A stretch of DNA of 64,000 nt. It comes from CAXSBR01 sp964252015. Its GTDB lineage: Bacteria; Actinomycetota; Actinomycetes; Mycobacteriales; Jatrophihabitantaceae. The stretch's first letter is position 1; each line of letters opens with the position of its first letter. The notes under the pieces are model-generated. The model was not told where the DNA came from. It searched no databases and saw only the letters and a program-made list of their open reading frames with translations. Shown piece by piece: positions 7,885 through 17,072 of this stretch. Both the position numbers and the translations under genes were made by a program. The DNA lies in NCBI GenBank assembly GCA_964252015.1, contig CAXULW010000007.1, positions 62,001-126,000 on the forward strand. The letters run 5' to 3'.

Positions 7885-9729
7885 ATGCGCAGGTTGGCCG
7901 CGGTAGGCACAGCGATATTGATGGGCGCGGGACTGATGATCGCGAGCGGTCCGGCGGGGGCGACACCCCGGTCGTTGTCGGCCGTCACGCCGTCCTCGTC
8001 GAGCCCTTCGTCGCCGCCCAGCTCGCCGGGTGCCGTCGCGCCCACGTATCGCAACCCGCTGGACCTGCAGCTGCCCGGCGGCGGACAGGCGGCCAGCTGT
8101 GCCGATCCGAGCGTCCTGCCAGGGCGCACCGGGAAGCGACGGACGTGGTACCTGTACTGCACGTCGGACGCGCTGAGTGCCACCGAGGTCGGCGCCAACG
8201 GCGTTCTGGTCCAGCACGAGGTGCCCATGTTCACCTCGTCCGATCTCACCCACTGGCGCTACGCCGGGGACGCGTTCCCGACCAAGCCGGCGTGGGTCAC
8301 CGGTGACATCTGGGCGCCGGATGTGGTCTTTCACGGGGGCCGATATTTGATGTACTTCACCGCCTCGAACACCAACATCGACGGGGGTGGGTCGGCGATC
8401 GGTGTGGCCACGAGTACCAGCCCGACGGGGCCGTGGCAGGCCATGTCCACTCCGGTAGTGGCCCCATCCTTGCTCCCGGGCGGCGCGCGCTGGGACTTCG
8501 ACCCAGAGGTCGTCTACGTCGGTGCCAAGGCCTACCTCTACTTCGGCAGTTACTTCGGCGGCATCAGCGTGCGTGAACTCGGCCCAGACGGTCTGACGTC
8601 GGACCCGGCCACCGAGACTCCGATCGCGATCGACAACCGCTACGAGGGAACGTTCATCGTTCGGCGTAACGGATGGTTCTACTTCATGGGTTCGGCCACC
8701 AACTGTTGCAACGGGCCACTGACCGGTTACGCCGTGTTCGTCGCCCGGTCCCGTAGCCCGCGCGGTCCCTTCCTCGATGAGGACGGACGATCCATCTTGT
8801 CCGCGCGGGTGGGTGGCACACCGCTGCTCACGCAGAACGGCAATCGGTGGGTCGGCACCGGTCACGACGCAGTGCTCACTGACTACAGCGGCCAACAGTG
8901 GATCGTCTATCACGCGGTCGACCGCAACGACCCCTACTACGCGAACAACGTCGGCTACACCAAGCGCCCGGCGTTGATCGATCCGCTCGACTGGCGTAAC
9001 GGCTGGCCCGTGGTGCGTGGCGGTCGGGGGCCATCGGACGCCCCTCGGCCCGGCCCGGCGGCCCAGCCCGGCCAGCGGACGGCGTACCGGCCGGCCTTCG
9101 TCCGTGACCCGCGCCCGGGCCGGGTGGTCCAGGCCCGGTCAGACGATTTCGCCGGCTCGACCTTGTCCTCGCGCTGGACGTGGGTCCGCCCGCCGGCGCC
9201 GACGACCTACGCGGTCACCCACGGCGCGTTGTCCTGGCAGACGCAGGCCGCCGACCTGCACCCGCCGACGACCCCGCTGTCGTCGGTGCTCACCGAGCCG
9301 GCGCCGTCCGGTGACTACGTCGTCGAGGCCAAGGTCTCCGTGTCGGTACCGGCAAGCGGGTGTTGCCAGAACTACGTCCAGGGCGGGTTGATGATCTACG
9401 GCGGGGACGGCCACTACGTGAAGCTGGCCTCGGTCTCGATCTTCGACACCCGGCAGAGCGAGTTCGGCCTCGAGAATACGCCTGCGCCCACCGGCTATCC
9501 CGACTACGGCAACACGGTTGCTGGGCCGGTGGGCTACTGGACCTACCTGCGCATCGTGCACACCGGGGCCGATCTCTACACCGCGTACACCAGCCTGGAC
9601 GGCACCCACTGGGACCACGGCGGAGCCTGGACGGCGTCGTTGACCACGCCTCGCATCGGTTTGATCTCGATGGGCGGAGCGGGGTTCACCAGCAAGTTCG
9701 CCTACGTTCGGGTCTCCACCCTGCGCTGA
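7885..9729 (+). CDS. Secreted glycoside hydrolase family 43 enzyme (arabinanase-like) with C-terminal beta-sandwich
   Basis: Start ATG 7885 is fixed by GGAGGT 5 bases upstream and by the signal peptide that follows (RRLAAVGTAILMGAG... ending near GPAGA). The five-bladed propeller of GH43 is seen from about residue 50: 'CADPSVL' holds the catalytic base Asp, 'WDFDPEVVY' the pKa-modulating Asp, and 'RYEGTFIV' the general acid Glu. 'IWAPDVVFHGGRYLMYFTAS' is the usual blade-2 signature. From about residue 420 a second domain ('DDFAGSTLSSRWTW', 'YVQGGLMIYGGDGHYVKL') resembles the concanavalin-like module attached to many GH43 enzymes. Such enzymes cleave arabinan, xylan or related furanoside chains outside the cell. 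Length is 614 residues. Exact substrate cannot be read off. Confidence 0.87.
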   Translation: MRRLAAVGTAILMGAGLMIASGPAGATPRSLSAVTPSSSSPSSPPSSPGAVAPTYRNPLDLQLPGGGQAASCADPSVLPGRTGKRRTWYLYCTSDALSATEVGANGVLVQHEVPMFTSSDLTHWRYAGDAFPTKPAWVTGDIWAPDVVFHGGRYLMYFTASNTNIDGGGSAIGVATSTSPTGPWQAMSTPVVAPSLLPGGARWDFDPEVVYVGAKAYLYFGSYFGGISVRELGPDGLTSDPATETPIAIDNRYEGTFIVRRNGWFYFMGSATNCCNGPLTGYAVFVARSRSPRGPFLDEDGRSILSARVGGTPLLTQNGNRWVGTGHDAVLTDYSGQQWIVYHAVDRNDPYYANNVGYTKRPALIDPLDWRNGWPVVRGGRGPSDAPRPGPAAQPGQRTAYRPAFVRDPRPGRVVQARSDDFAGSTLSSRWTWVRPPAPTTYAVTHGALSWQTQAADLHPPTTPLSSVLTEPAPSGDYVVEAKVSVSVPASGCCQNYVQGGLMIYGGDGHYVKLASVSIFDTRQSEFGLENTPAPTGYPDYGNTVAGPVGYWTYLRIVHTGADLYTAYTSLDGTHWDHGGAWTASLTTPRIGLISMGGAGFTSKFAYVRVSTLR

Positions 9730-9940
9730 GCGGACTCCGTCTCGATCGGAACCGATGCGCTTGGGTCTCGGTCAGCGCTGGAGCGCGACCCGGGGCGTAA
9801 CGTCGCAGCGAGGTCGACACCGCGGCCCGTCCTGCGAACGCACCGATTTTCCCCGCTCACCGGCCAGCCTGTGAGCTGCTCTTGGCGTGCGTTCGCCACG
9901 ATCCATCGAGCGGTCCAGCTCGCGATGCAGGGAGCGAACC

Positions 9941-11143
9941 ATGAAGGCTTTGACGTGGCAGGGCAACGCTGATGTGCGAGTCGAAGAGGTTCCCGATCCG
10001 CAGATCCAGGAGCCCAACGACGTGATCATCAAGGTGACGTCGACCGCCATCTGCGGTTCGGACCTGCACCTGTACGGCGTGCTCGGACCCTTCTTGAAGC
10101 CCGGTGACATCCTCGGCCACGAGACCATGGGCATCGTTACGGAGATTGGTTCGGACATCACCAACCTGTCCGTGGGCGACCGGGTCGTCATCCCGTTCAA
10201 CATCTCCTGCGGGCACTGCTGGATGTGCGAGCGCGGCTTGTTCGCCCAGTGTGAGACGACCCAGGTGAAGTCCGAGGGCAAGGGCGCGTCGCTGTTCGGC
10301 TACACGTCGTTGTACGGCTCCGTGCCCGGCGGCCAGGCCGAATACCTGCGCGTCCCGCAGGCCCAGTTCGGACCGATCAAGATCCCCGACGGCACTCCGG
10401 ACGAGCAGTTCCTGTACCTGTCGGACATCCTGCCCACGGCGTGGCAGGCGGTGGCGTACGCCGACACCCCGCCCGGGGGCACGCTGGCGGTGCTCGGCCT
10501 CGGACCGGTCGGTCAGTTCGCCGCCCGCATCGGCAAATACCTCGGTGCGGAAAGGGTGATCGGTGTCGACTCGGTACCCGAGCGGCGCGCGTTGGCCGAG
10601 CGCTTCGGGATAGAGACCTTCGACCCGAGCCAGGTCGACGCCGTCGCGCCGACGCTGCTCGACATGGTCGACGGTCGTGGTCCGGACGCCGTCATCGACG
10701 CGGTCGGCATGGAGGCCCACGGCCACGATCACCCGGTGGGTGGCAAGTTGGCTTCGGCGGCCCAGAAAGTGGTGGGTCTGCTGCCCGACGCGGTGGCCCA
10801 GCCCCTGACCGACAAGGTCGGCATCGACCGTCTCGACGCGCTGTACGCGGCGTTCAAGGGCGTTCGTCGCGGTGGCACCGTGTCGATCAGCGGCGTGTAC
10901 GGCGGGGAAGCCGACCCCATCCCGATGATGGAGTTGTTCGACCGCGGAGTTCAGGTGCGGATGGGACAGGCCCACGTCAAGCGGTGGATCGACGACATCA
11001 TGCCGCTGGTCATGGACCCCGCGGACCCGCTCGGCACGCAGCAGTTGGCCACGCACCACCTGCCGCTGAGCGAGGCCACCCACGGCTACGAGATCTTCCG
11101 GGCCAAAGCGGACGGGTGCATCAAGGTCGTGCTGCACCCCTAA
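9941..11143 (+). CDS. Zinc-dependent medium-chain alcohol/formaldehyde-type dehydrogenase
   Basis: A 400-residue MDR-family dehydrogenase. 'ICGSDLHLY' and 'GHETMGIV' supply the catalytic zinc Cys and His/Glu; 'CGHCWMCERGLFAQC' carries the four Cys of the structural zinc loop; 'VLGLGPVGQF' is the NAD-binding Rossmann turn. The long insertion around 'VDAVGMEAHGHDHP' is characteristic of the group related to glutathione-independent formaldehyde dehydrogenase and threonine dehydrogenases. ATG 9941 follows AGGGAG with 7 bases spacing. The gene stands alone between a GH43 gene and a convergent MBL-fold gene, so context gives no substrate. Confidence 0.85.
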   Translation: MKALTWQGNADVRVEEVPDPQIQEPNDVIIKVTSTAICGSDLHLYGVLGPFLKPGDILGHETMGIVTEIGSDITNLSVGDRVVIPFNISCGHCWMCERGLFAQCETTQVKSEGKGASLFGYTSLYGSVPGGQAEYLRVPQAQFGPIKIPDGTPDEQFLYLSDILPTAWQAVAYADTPPGGTLAVLGLGPVGQFAARIGKYLGAERVIGVDSVPERRALAERFGIETFDPSQVDAVAPTLLDMVDGRGPDAVIDAVGMEAHGHDHPVGGKLASAAQKVVGLLPDAVAQPLTDKVGIDRLDALYAAFKGVRRGGTVSISGVYGGEADPIPMMELFDRGVQVRMGQAHVKRWIDDIMPLVMDPADPLGTQQLATHHLPLSEATHGYEIFRAKADGCIKVVLHP

Positions 11144-11277
11144 CCGGCTGAGGTCATGCCGCGCGGCCATGCCGCGTACGCATCGATGGGTGACGCGGCT
11201 GAACTCGCGTGACCGGTCAGGGGTCGGACAGGGGTCGGACAGCACAGTGAGGAGTTCGCGCCAGCGGGGCATCCGTG

Positions 11278-11847
11278 TCAGCGTGCGGTCGACTGGCTAG
11301 GCGCAAACGGCGCACCGTGGCCTGGGACGATCAGTATCGGTTTCAGCGCCAGAATCTGTTCTCGAGAGTCGGTCAGCACTGTGCGATCAGCGGCAAACGG
11401 GTCCTCGGCCGGTCCATCTGCACCCCACCACAGGTGCGTCAGAACAATCAGTCCGTTGTCGGTCTGCACCAGGGTGCTCACGTCTTGGTCAGTGTGACCA
11501 GGCGTGGCCAGCAGCTGTACCGCGGGAGAGACAAAGAAGTTGCCCGGCTCATGGTCGATCCAGAGGTCATCGACGTAGGTCGCCATTACGTCGTGCACCT
11601 TCGCGTTCGGGAAGAGTGCGATGTTCACGGTGTGGTCAGGGTGGTGATGGCTGATGACGATGTCGGTGACGTCCTCTGGCTCGAGCCCTAGTCCCTGCAA
11701 CGGCTCCAGCAATAACGAGCGGCTTGCCACCATTCCTGGGTCGATCACAATCACGGCACCTGCATCGCGGACCAACGTGCAGGTACTCGCCACGCGATCG
11801 TCGGCGTAGCCAACGGTCAGGATCTGAAGCCGAGCAGTAGGCGACAC
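11278..11847 (-). CDS. MBL-fold metallohydrolase
   Basis: The 189-residue protein has the metal-binding signature 'SHHHPDHT' around residue 66, a further 'LATPGHTDQDVS' and a final 'VPGHGAP', so a dinuclear zinc site of the metallo-beta-lactamase fold is expected. The compact length and the 'DIVISHHHPDH' context resemble the MBLAC1-like/short hydrolase group rather than true beta-lactamases. GTG 11847 is backed by AGGAG 6 bases upstream. It lies 14 bases after the TetR gene and is likely co-transcribed with it, hence probably part of the same response. Confidence 0.8.
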   Translation of the reverse strand: MSPTARLQILTVGYADDRVASTCTLVRDAGAVIVIDPGMVASRSLLLEPLQGLGLEPEDVTDIVISHHHPDHTVNIALFPNAKVHDVMATYVDDLWIDHEPGNFFVSPAVQLLATPGHTDQDVSTLVQTDNGLIVLTHLWWGADGPAEDPFAADRTVLTDSREQILALKPILIVPGHGAPFAPSQSTAR

Positions 11848-11861
11848 CGGATCTCCTGGGT

Positions 11862-12635
11862 CTAGTTGGGCTTGGTCTTGCGCGTCACGGGCCTCGTGGC
11901 GGTGGACTTACCAGGCGCTGATCTCGATGCCTGGGTCCGCGATTCGATGGCGCCGATGACCGCTTCGATCACGGCATGGAAGATGTCCTGCTCGGAGAGG
12001 TCGGCGAGTTCTTTGGCGTGTGCACTGGTGGTCGGGTATTCCGAGCGGGAAAGTAGCCCGTAGACCTGGGTCCACGCCGATGCGTCCTTCTTGCGCAGGG
12101 CCGGCTCGAGATTGGCAAATGCCGCTGCCTGACCGGTCAACGAAAGCATCGCATCGACGAGAGCTCTGTAATACAAGGCTGTTTCTGCCGGCGGAAGGCC
12201 GGCTCGAGAAATCGTCGTGAGGATCAGTTCGACCATGGCCCGCTCGGCGCGGCCCCCGGTGATACGGGCGAACGTGATACTCGTGACCGCCGGGTAGCGC
12301 AGGTTGGTCGCGTTGGACGAGCTCGTGATCGAACGCAGCGTCTCGCGCCAGTCATCGGACTCGACGACCGCGTCCAGGGTCATCGCGATGATGCGATCGC
12401 TTACCGCGAGGACGAGCTCGTCCTTGTCACGGAAGTGCCGATAGAAGGCCGTCGCGTCCACGCCCAGCTCTCGGCCCAGACGGCGCACGGTGAGCGCGCC
12501 GGCACCTTCTCGTTCCGTGAGCTCCAGCGCAGCGTCCACGATCGCGTCCGCGGACAGAACGACGCTTTCGCCGTTGGCGGCGGTGCGACGGGCACGCGCG
12601 GCGGGCCTCGATGCGGGCTTGCCCAGTGCAGCCAC
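11862..12635 (-). CDS. TetR-family transcriptional regulator
   Basis: A helix-turn-helix domain is clear: 'SADAIVDAALELTEREG', 'LTVRRLGRELGVDATAFYRHFRDKDEL'-type spacing (here cited as two pieces, LTVRRLGRELGVDA and TAFYRHFRDKDEL), followed by a helical ligand-binding domain of about 160 residues. GTG 12635 is selected because AGGAG sits 5 bases upstream (12641-12645). Earlier in-frame codons would run into the operator palindrome at 12684-12706. The gene is divergent from the amidohydrolase/ABC transporter operon and followed by the MBL-fold gene, the standard layout of a local repressor. The C-terminus is rich in basic residues (RPVTRKTKPN). The inducer is unknown, probably a substrate of the neighbouring importer or hydrolases. 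Confidence 0.88.
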   Translation of the reverse strand: MAALGKPASRPAARARRTAANGESVVLSADAIVDAALELTEREGAGALTVRRLGRELGVDATAFYRHFRDKDELVLAVSDRIIAMTLDAVVESDDWRETLRSITSSSNATNLRYPAVTSITFARITGGRAERAMVELILTTISRAGLPPAETALYYRALVDAMLSLTGQAAAFANLEPALRKKDASAWTQVYGLLSRSEYPTTSAHAKELADLSEQDIFHAVIEAVIGAIESRTQASRSAPGKSTATRPVTRKTKPN

Positions 12636-12683
12636 GCTCACTCCTTCGCTGAGAGCCCCATGCGCAAGACTAGACGCTACACG

Positions 12684-12706
12684 TGTTGTCAACAGTGTTG
12701 ACAACA
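12684..12706. promoter_or_regulatory. Near-ideal TetR operator in the divergent promoter
   Basis: Arms TGTTGTCAAC and GTTGACAACA are perfect inverted repeats around AGT, giving a 23-bp dyad. It lies 48 bases upstream of the regulator start (12635) and 48 bases upstream of the amidohydrolase start (12755). It is AT-rich relative to its surroundings. Binding by the adjacent TetR protein is inferred from position and symmetry. Confidence 0.75.
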
Positions 12707-12754
12707 GCGCGGATCAGGGGTTTCCTGCTAGCACACGTATTGGTGGAGGTGGTA

Positions 12755-14410
12755 ATGGGTTCGACCGGGGCTGTGGTGTTCCGCAACGGCAGGGTGTTCC
12801 GCGCGGACGCGGGCCGGACGTGTGCCGAAGCGATCGCCATCAGTGATGGGGTCATCGTCGCCGTGGGTGGTGATCGGGAGGTCGCGGACTTCGTGCCGGC
12901 GGCGGATGAGGTCGTCGACCTCGACGGTCGCTTGGTGATCCCTGGCTTCATAGATGCCCACATCCACCCGGTGCTGGGCGGCGTCGAACTCGGGCGCTGC
13001 GATCTCGGCGAGTATTCCTCCCCGGACGGGTACGCCCAGGCGATTGCGCACTACGTAAAGGCGCACCCGAACCGGACGTGGGTGATCGGCGGAGGCTGGT
13101 CACTACCGGCGTTCCCCGACGGTCGCCCGACCAGCCAGTTGCTCGATGTGGTGGTCGGCGACCGGCCGGCGTTCTTCATCAACCGAGATCACCATTCGGC
13201 CTGGGTGTCGGGCGCAGCTCTGCGCCAGGCCGAGATCGACGCTCGCACCCCTGATCCGCGGGACGGGCGGATCGAGCGTGATTCCGATGGCGCCCCGACC
13301 GGATTACTGCACGAGGGCGCAATCGGCCTGGTCGAACGGCTGCTCCCCGCACCGAGCCAGAAGGAATACGACGAAGCCCTGCGTCGCGCGCAGAAGTATC
13401 TGCACAGCCTCGGCATCGTCGGCTGGCAGGACGCCCTCGTGGACGTCGCGGCATCAGTCGGCCCACACAGTACGTACCTGCGTGCGGCTGAGCACGGTTG
13501 GCTGACCGCGCGGGTGGACGCGGCACTGTGGTGGGATCGCGAGATTGCCGCCGCCGATGTCGAGACCCACGTCGGCCTGCTGGACGATGTGCGGCGAGCC
13601 GTAGCGGAACGCGGGCACCTGTACCGAGCCAATACGGTCAAGGTGATGCAGGACGGCGTCGCGGAGACCTTCACCGCGGGGCTGCTCGAGCCCTACCTCG
13701 ACGGCTGCGGTCATCCCACTGACAACCGGGGCCTGTCGTTCCTCCCCCCCGAGCTCTTGAACCACGTCGTGACCGGGCTGGACCGGGCCGGATTCGGCAT
13801 CCACTTTCACGCCCTCGGTGACCGAGCCGTCCGCGAGGTGCTCGACGCACTCGCGCTTGCTCGCATCACCAACGGCACCTCGGATCGCCGCCACCAGTTG
13901 GCGCATCTGCAGGTCGTGCACCCGGACGACATTGCGCGGTTTCGCGCCGTCGGCGCGATCGCAAACCTCCAACCGCTGTGGGCATGCCATGAGCCGCAGA
14001 TGGATGAGCTCACGATCCCGTTCCTCGGTCCGCAACGGGTTAGCTGGCAGTACCCGTTCGCCGCCCTGCACGACGCGGGGGCTGCACTTGCGATGGGTAG
14101 CGACTGGCCCGTGAGCAGCCCGGATCCCCTGCTCGGGATTCAGACCGCAGTGACGCGGCTCGCGGCCAACGCCCCGGTTGGGACGCCACCTCTAGACGCT
14201 GCCCAGGCGCTTGGCCTGGCCGACTCGCTGGTCGCCTACACCGCAGGGTCGGCGTTCGCGGCACACCGCGAGAGCACTTTGTCCGTAGGTGCGCCGGCCG
14301 ACATCGTCATCCTCGATCGTGATGTTTTCGCCCTCGACGCCGAGCGAATTCACACCGCCCGTGTGCAGCGCACCTATGTGGGCGGCCACCTCGTCCACAG
14401 CTCTGAATAA
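12755..14410 (+). CDS. YtcJ-like metal-dependent amidohydrolase
   Basis: The 551-residue protein belongs to the amidohydrolase superfamily, YtcJ branch: 'VIPGFIDAHIHP' (residues ~61-73) opens the metal site, 'FHALGDRAVREVLDAL' and 'HLQVVHPDD' supply later ligands, and 'AMGSDWPVSSPDPL' the final Asp. ATG 12755 is preceded by GGAGG at 5 bases. It is the first gene of the unit controlled by the operator at 12684-12706 and precedes a peptide-type ABC importer by 40 bases, so it may hydrolyse the imported compound. Members of this branch act on varied amides and formamides; the substrate is not predictable. Confidence 0.85.
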   Translation: MGSTGAVVFRNGRVFRADAGRTCAEAIAISDGVIVAVGGDREVADFVPAADEVVDLDGRLVIPGFIDAHIHPVLGGVELGRCDLGEYSSPDGYAQAIAHYVKAHPNRTWVIGGGWSLPAFPDGRPTSQLLDVVVGDRPAFFINRDHHSAWVSGAALRQAEIDARTPDPRDGRIERDSDGAPTGLLHEGAIGLVERLLPAPSQKEYDEALRRAQKYLHSLGIVGWQDALVDVAASVGPHSTYLRAAEHGWLTARVDAALWWDREIAAADVETHVGLLDDVRRAVAERGHLYRANTVKVMQDGVAETFTAGLLEPYLDGCGHPTDNRGLSFLPPELLNHVVTGLDRAGFGIHFHALGDRAVREVLDALALARITNGTSDRRHQLAHLQVVHPDDIARFRAVGAIANLQPLWACHEPQMDELTIPFLGPQRVSWQYPFAALHDAGAALAMGSDWPVSSPDPLLGIQTAVTRLAANAPVGTPPLDAAQALGLADSLVAYTAGSAFAAHRESTLSVGAPADIVILDRDVFALDAERIHTARVQRTYVGGHLVHSSE

Positions 14411-14449
14411 CCCCGCGCGCAACCTGAGATACCTGAGATAGGAGACACC

Positions 14450-16096
14450 ATGGCCACCACCCGGCTTGTCACCGCTGTCTGCGGAGCCGCTTCCCTCGCC
14501 GTTCTGCTCGCGGCTTGCTCCGGTTCCAGCGGGTCGAGTTCGCCGACCGGCGGAGCCGTGACGGGTGTCTCGAAGTCCACGTTCCAGATCGGCACGGCCA
14601 AAGGCACGGTCGGCAACGTCAACTGGTATGGCGACTACCGCCCGCCGATCAGCCTCGATCCGCTCGCGCTCGCGGACTATCCCGAAGAGACCGTCATCCC
14701 CAACATGTGCGAGCCGTTGCTGCGGGTCGGGGCGAATTACGCGATCACGCCGGGCCTGGCCACGGCAACGGACTACGTCGATCCGACTCACCTCCGGCTG
14801 ACGATCCGCAGCGGCGTGAAGTTCTGGGACGGAACGACGATGACGGCGACCGATGTGGCCTACAGCCTGAACCGCAACATTGACCCGAAGGTGGAGTCGA
14901 ACTACGCGGCCAACTTCCAGCGGGTGGCCTCGATCGTTGCTACCAATCCGACCACGGTCACGATCACGTTCAAGCGGCCCACCACCGAGTTCGATCCCGT
15001 GCTGGGGACTCTGAGCGGCGCGGTCGTGGAGAAGGCGTTTGCCGTCAAGGCCGGCCGTGCGTTCGGCAGCCCGCAGAAGGGCGTCATGTGTACCGGGCCG
15101 TACAGGTATGCCTCCTTCGATGGCACGAGCAAGCTGGTGATGACGAAGAACCCCAGCTATTGGGACCCGGCGCACGCGGCGCACGCGTCATCGTTCACCT
15201 TCATCTACCCGGCCGATCCCTCCGCCCTGGCCAACGCCTTCACGTCGGGCAAGATCGACGGCGGTTTCGACGTGCCGTCCGGTCTACTCTCCACACTCAA
15301 GTCTTCGACCACCGGCAAGACCTACGTTGGTGCGGCTGGTTCCACGCCCGAGAACGTCGACCTGCTCATCGCGAAGAGCACCGGAACCCTCAGCGACGTC
15401 CGCGTCCGACAAGCCCTGTCGATGGTGATCGACCGGGCCGGCATTGCGAAGAAGGTGTATGACAACACGGCCGACCCGCTTTACCGGCTCTCCGGCCCCG
15501 GTGTCTGGGGCTATGCGCAGCCAACATTCCAGGCGGCCTACACACCAATTGCCGAGAACCTGAGTGCGGCAAAGAAACTCATCACCGCGGCCGGAGCCGC
15601 AGGCAAGCCGGTCACACTGGGATACCCGACCGGCGACGCGCAGAGCACCCAGATCACGACCGTCATCCAGCAGGCGGGCAACGCAATCGGGCTCAAGGTG
15701 AAGATCCAGGGGTTGCCCAGCCAGCAATACGGGTCGCTGTTCGCTGACGCGAAAGCTCGGACGCCGTTCGATGCCTTTCTCACGAAAAGCTACGTCGAAG
15801 TGCCCGAGCCGCTCTTCCAGGACAGCCTGCTCGGCGCAACCGGCGGTGACAACAACTTCAGCGGCTACAGCAACCGCACCGTCGACTCTGCGTTGAACGC
15901 AGCCTGGGGCACGAGCGACCCGACGGCCCGAGCCAAGCTCCTGATCACCGCGGAGAACGAACTCGCGCAGGACCTGCCGGCGATCCCGATCGTCCAGCCT
16001 CGTTCGACGGTGTATCTGTCGGACAAGCTCGCGGGAGCCACCCTGAGTTTCTCGTTCATGGCATCACCCTGGGCTGCCGCCGTCGGTGGCCGGTAA
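14450..16096 (+). CDS. ABC importer substrate-binding lipoprotein (SBP family 5, Dpp/Opp type)
   Basis: A 548-residue lipoprotein. The signal peptide ends in the lipobox 'LLAAC', and the mature part shows the family-5 pattern: 'MCEPLLRVG', 'LRLTIRSGVKFWDGTTMTATDVAYSLNR' (cited as LRLTIRSGVKFWDG and TATDVAYSLNR), 'VRQALSMVIDRAGIAKKVY'. It binds a peptide-like or opine-like solute outside the membrane and delivers it to the permeases encoded next. ATG 14450 follows AGGAGA. The 5' spacer has a short direct repeat (two copies of ACCTGAGAT). Confidence 0.9.
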   Translation: MATTRLVTAVCGAASLAVLLAACSGSSGSSSPTGGAVTGVSKSTFQIGTAKGTVGNVNWYGDYRPPISLDPLALADYPEETVIPNMCEPLLRVGANYAITPGLATATDYVDPTHLRLTIRSGVKFWDGTTMTATDVAYSLNRNIDPKVESNYAANFQRVASIVATNPTTVTITFKRPTTEFDPVLGTLSGAVVEKAFAVKAGRAFGSPQKGVMCTGPYRYASFDGTSKLVMTKNPSYWDPAHAAHASSFTFIYPADPSALANAFTSGKIDGGFDVPSGLLSTLKSSTTGKTYVGAAGSTPENVDLLIAKSTGTLSDVRVRQALSMVIDRAGIAKKVYDNTADPLYRLSGPGVWGYAQPTFQAAYTPIAENLSAAKKLITAAGAAGKPVTLGYPTGDAQSTQITTVIQQAGNAIGLKVKIQGLPSQQYGSLFADAKARTPFDAFLTKSYVEVPEPLFQDSLLGATGGDNNFSGYSNRTVDSALNAAWGTSDPTARAKLLITAENELAQDLPAIPIVQPRSTVYLSDKLAGATLSFSFMASPWAAAVGGR

Positions 16097-16124
16097 CTGC
16101 GGTGTCGACGACGGGGACTGCGCG

Positions 16125-17072
16125 ATGATGGGGTTCTTGGCGAGGCGACTCGCCGGCCTGGTCGCAACGCTGCTCATTGCCAGCTTCGTCGTCTACGCGA
16201 GCATCTATGTGGCGCCCGGCAGTCCAGAGAACGTTCTGTTCGGCTCACATCCGCCACCGGAAGCCACCCGCCAAGCGATCCGGCACTATCTCGGCCTCGA
16301 CCAGCCTTTCCTGACCCGGTGGGTGCACTGGCTCGGCAACGTCGCACAGGGCGATTTCGGTACGTCGTTGATCTCCCAGCAAAGCGTCGCGGCCCGAATC
16401 GCGCATCCCATGACGATCACCTTGGCGCTCGTCGGGTACTCCGCGGTGATCGTGCTGATCACGGGGATCGGCCTGGGCGTGCTCTCTGCGCTCCGTCCCG
16501 GAGTTGTGGACATGGTGATCACCGCGTTCACCTCGCTCGCGACGGCGCTGCCGGCCTTCGTCGCCTCGTCGGTGGCGATCTCCATCTTCGCCGTCCGGTT
16601 CCGGATCTTCCCGGCCTACGGGCTCGAGCCGGGCTTGTTCGGCTGGATTCGTAGCCTCACCCTGCCCGCCCTGTGCCTGGCGACGATCTCGCTCGGCCTT
16701 CTCGCCCGCACGACACGCGCCGTCGCCAAAGAGCAGCTTGCCTCCGACGTAGTCCAGACCGCCCGGGCCCGCGGAATAAGCAACGTCCGGATCGTCCGCA
16801 GCCATGTGCTGCGGCTTTCGGCCAACTCCGTGGTCACGATCGCCGGTCTACAGGTGGCGGGCCTGTTCGCAGCCGCGGTCGTCGTCGAGAACGCGTTCGG
16901 GCTCGGTGGTCTCGGGCAGTTGCTCATCTCCTCCGTCCAACAGAAGGACTTTCCGGTGGTTCAGGCAATCTCGCTGCTCTTCGTTTTTGCCTTCGTCGGG
17001 CTGAACACTGTGGCTGACATCGTGAACGCCGTCCTCGACCCGCGTCTTCGCAACCGCGGGGGCGCATCGTGA
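16125..17072 (+). CDS. ABC importer permease (DppB-like)
   Basis: A membrane permease of 315 residues with six predicted transmembrane helices. It opens with the family-typical 'FLARRLAGLVATLLIASFVVY' (cited as FLARRLAGLVATLL and IASFVVY). The cytoplasmic EAA-type loop is visible as 'DVVQTARARGISNVRIV', where the coupling helix meets the ATPase. ATG 16125 or the adjacent ATG 16128 may be used; GGGGA lies just upstream. The stop overlaps the next permease as GTGA. Confidence 0.88.
   Translation: MMGFLARRLAGLVATLLIASFVVYASIYVAPGSPENVLFGSHPPPEATRQAIRHYLGLDQPFLTRWVHWLGNVAQGDFGTSLISQQSVAARIAHPMTITLALVGYSAVIVLITGIGLGVLSALRPGVVDMVITAFTSLATALPAFVASSVAISIFAVRFRIFPAYGLEPGLFGWIRSLTLPALCLATISLGLLARTTRAVAKEQLASDVVQTARARGISNVRIVRSHVLRLSANSVVTIAGLQVAGLFAAAVVVENAFGLGGLGQLLISSVQQKDFPVVQAISLLFVFAFVGLNTVADIVNAVLDPRLRNRGGAS

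Noticed and set aside
11211..11241. Direct repeat GGGGTCGGACA
   Set aside because: Only two copies of 11 bases between convergent genes; not enough to call a feature.
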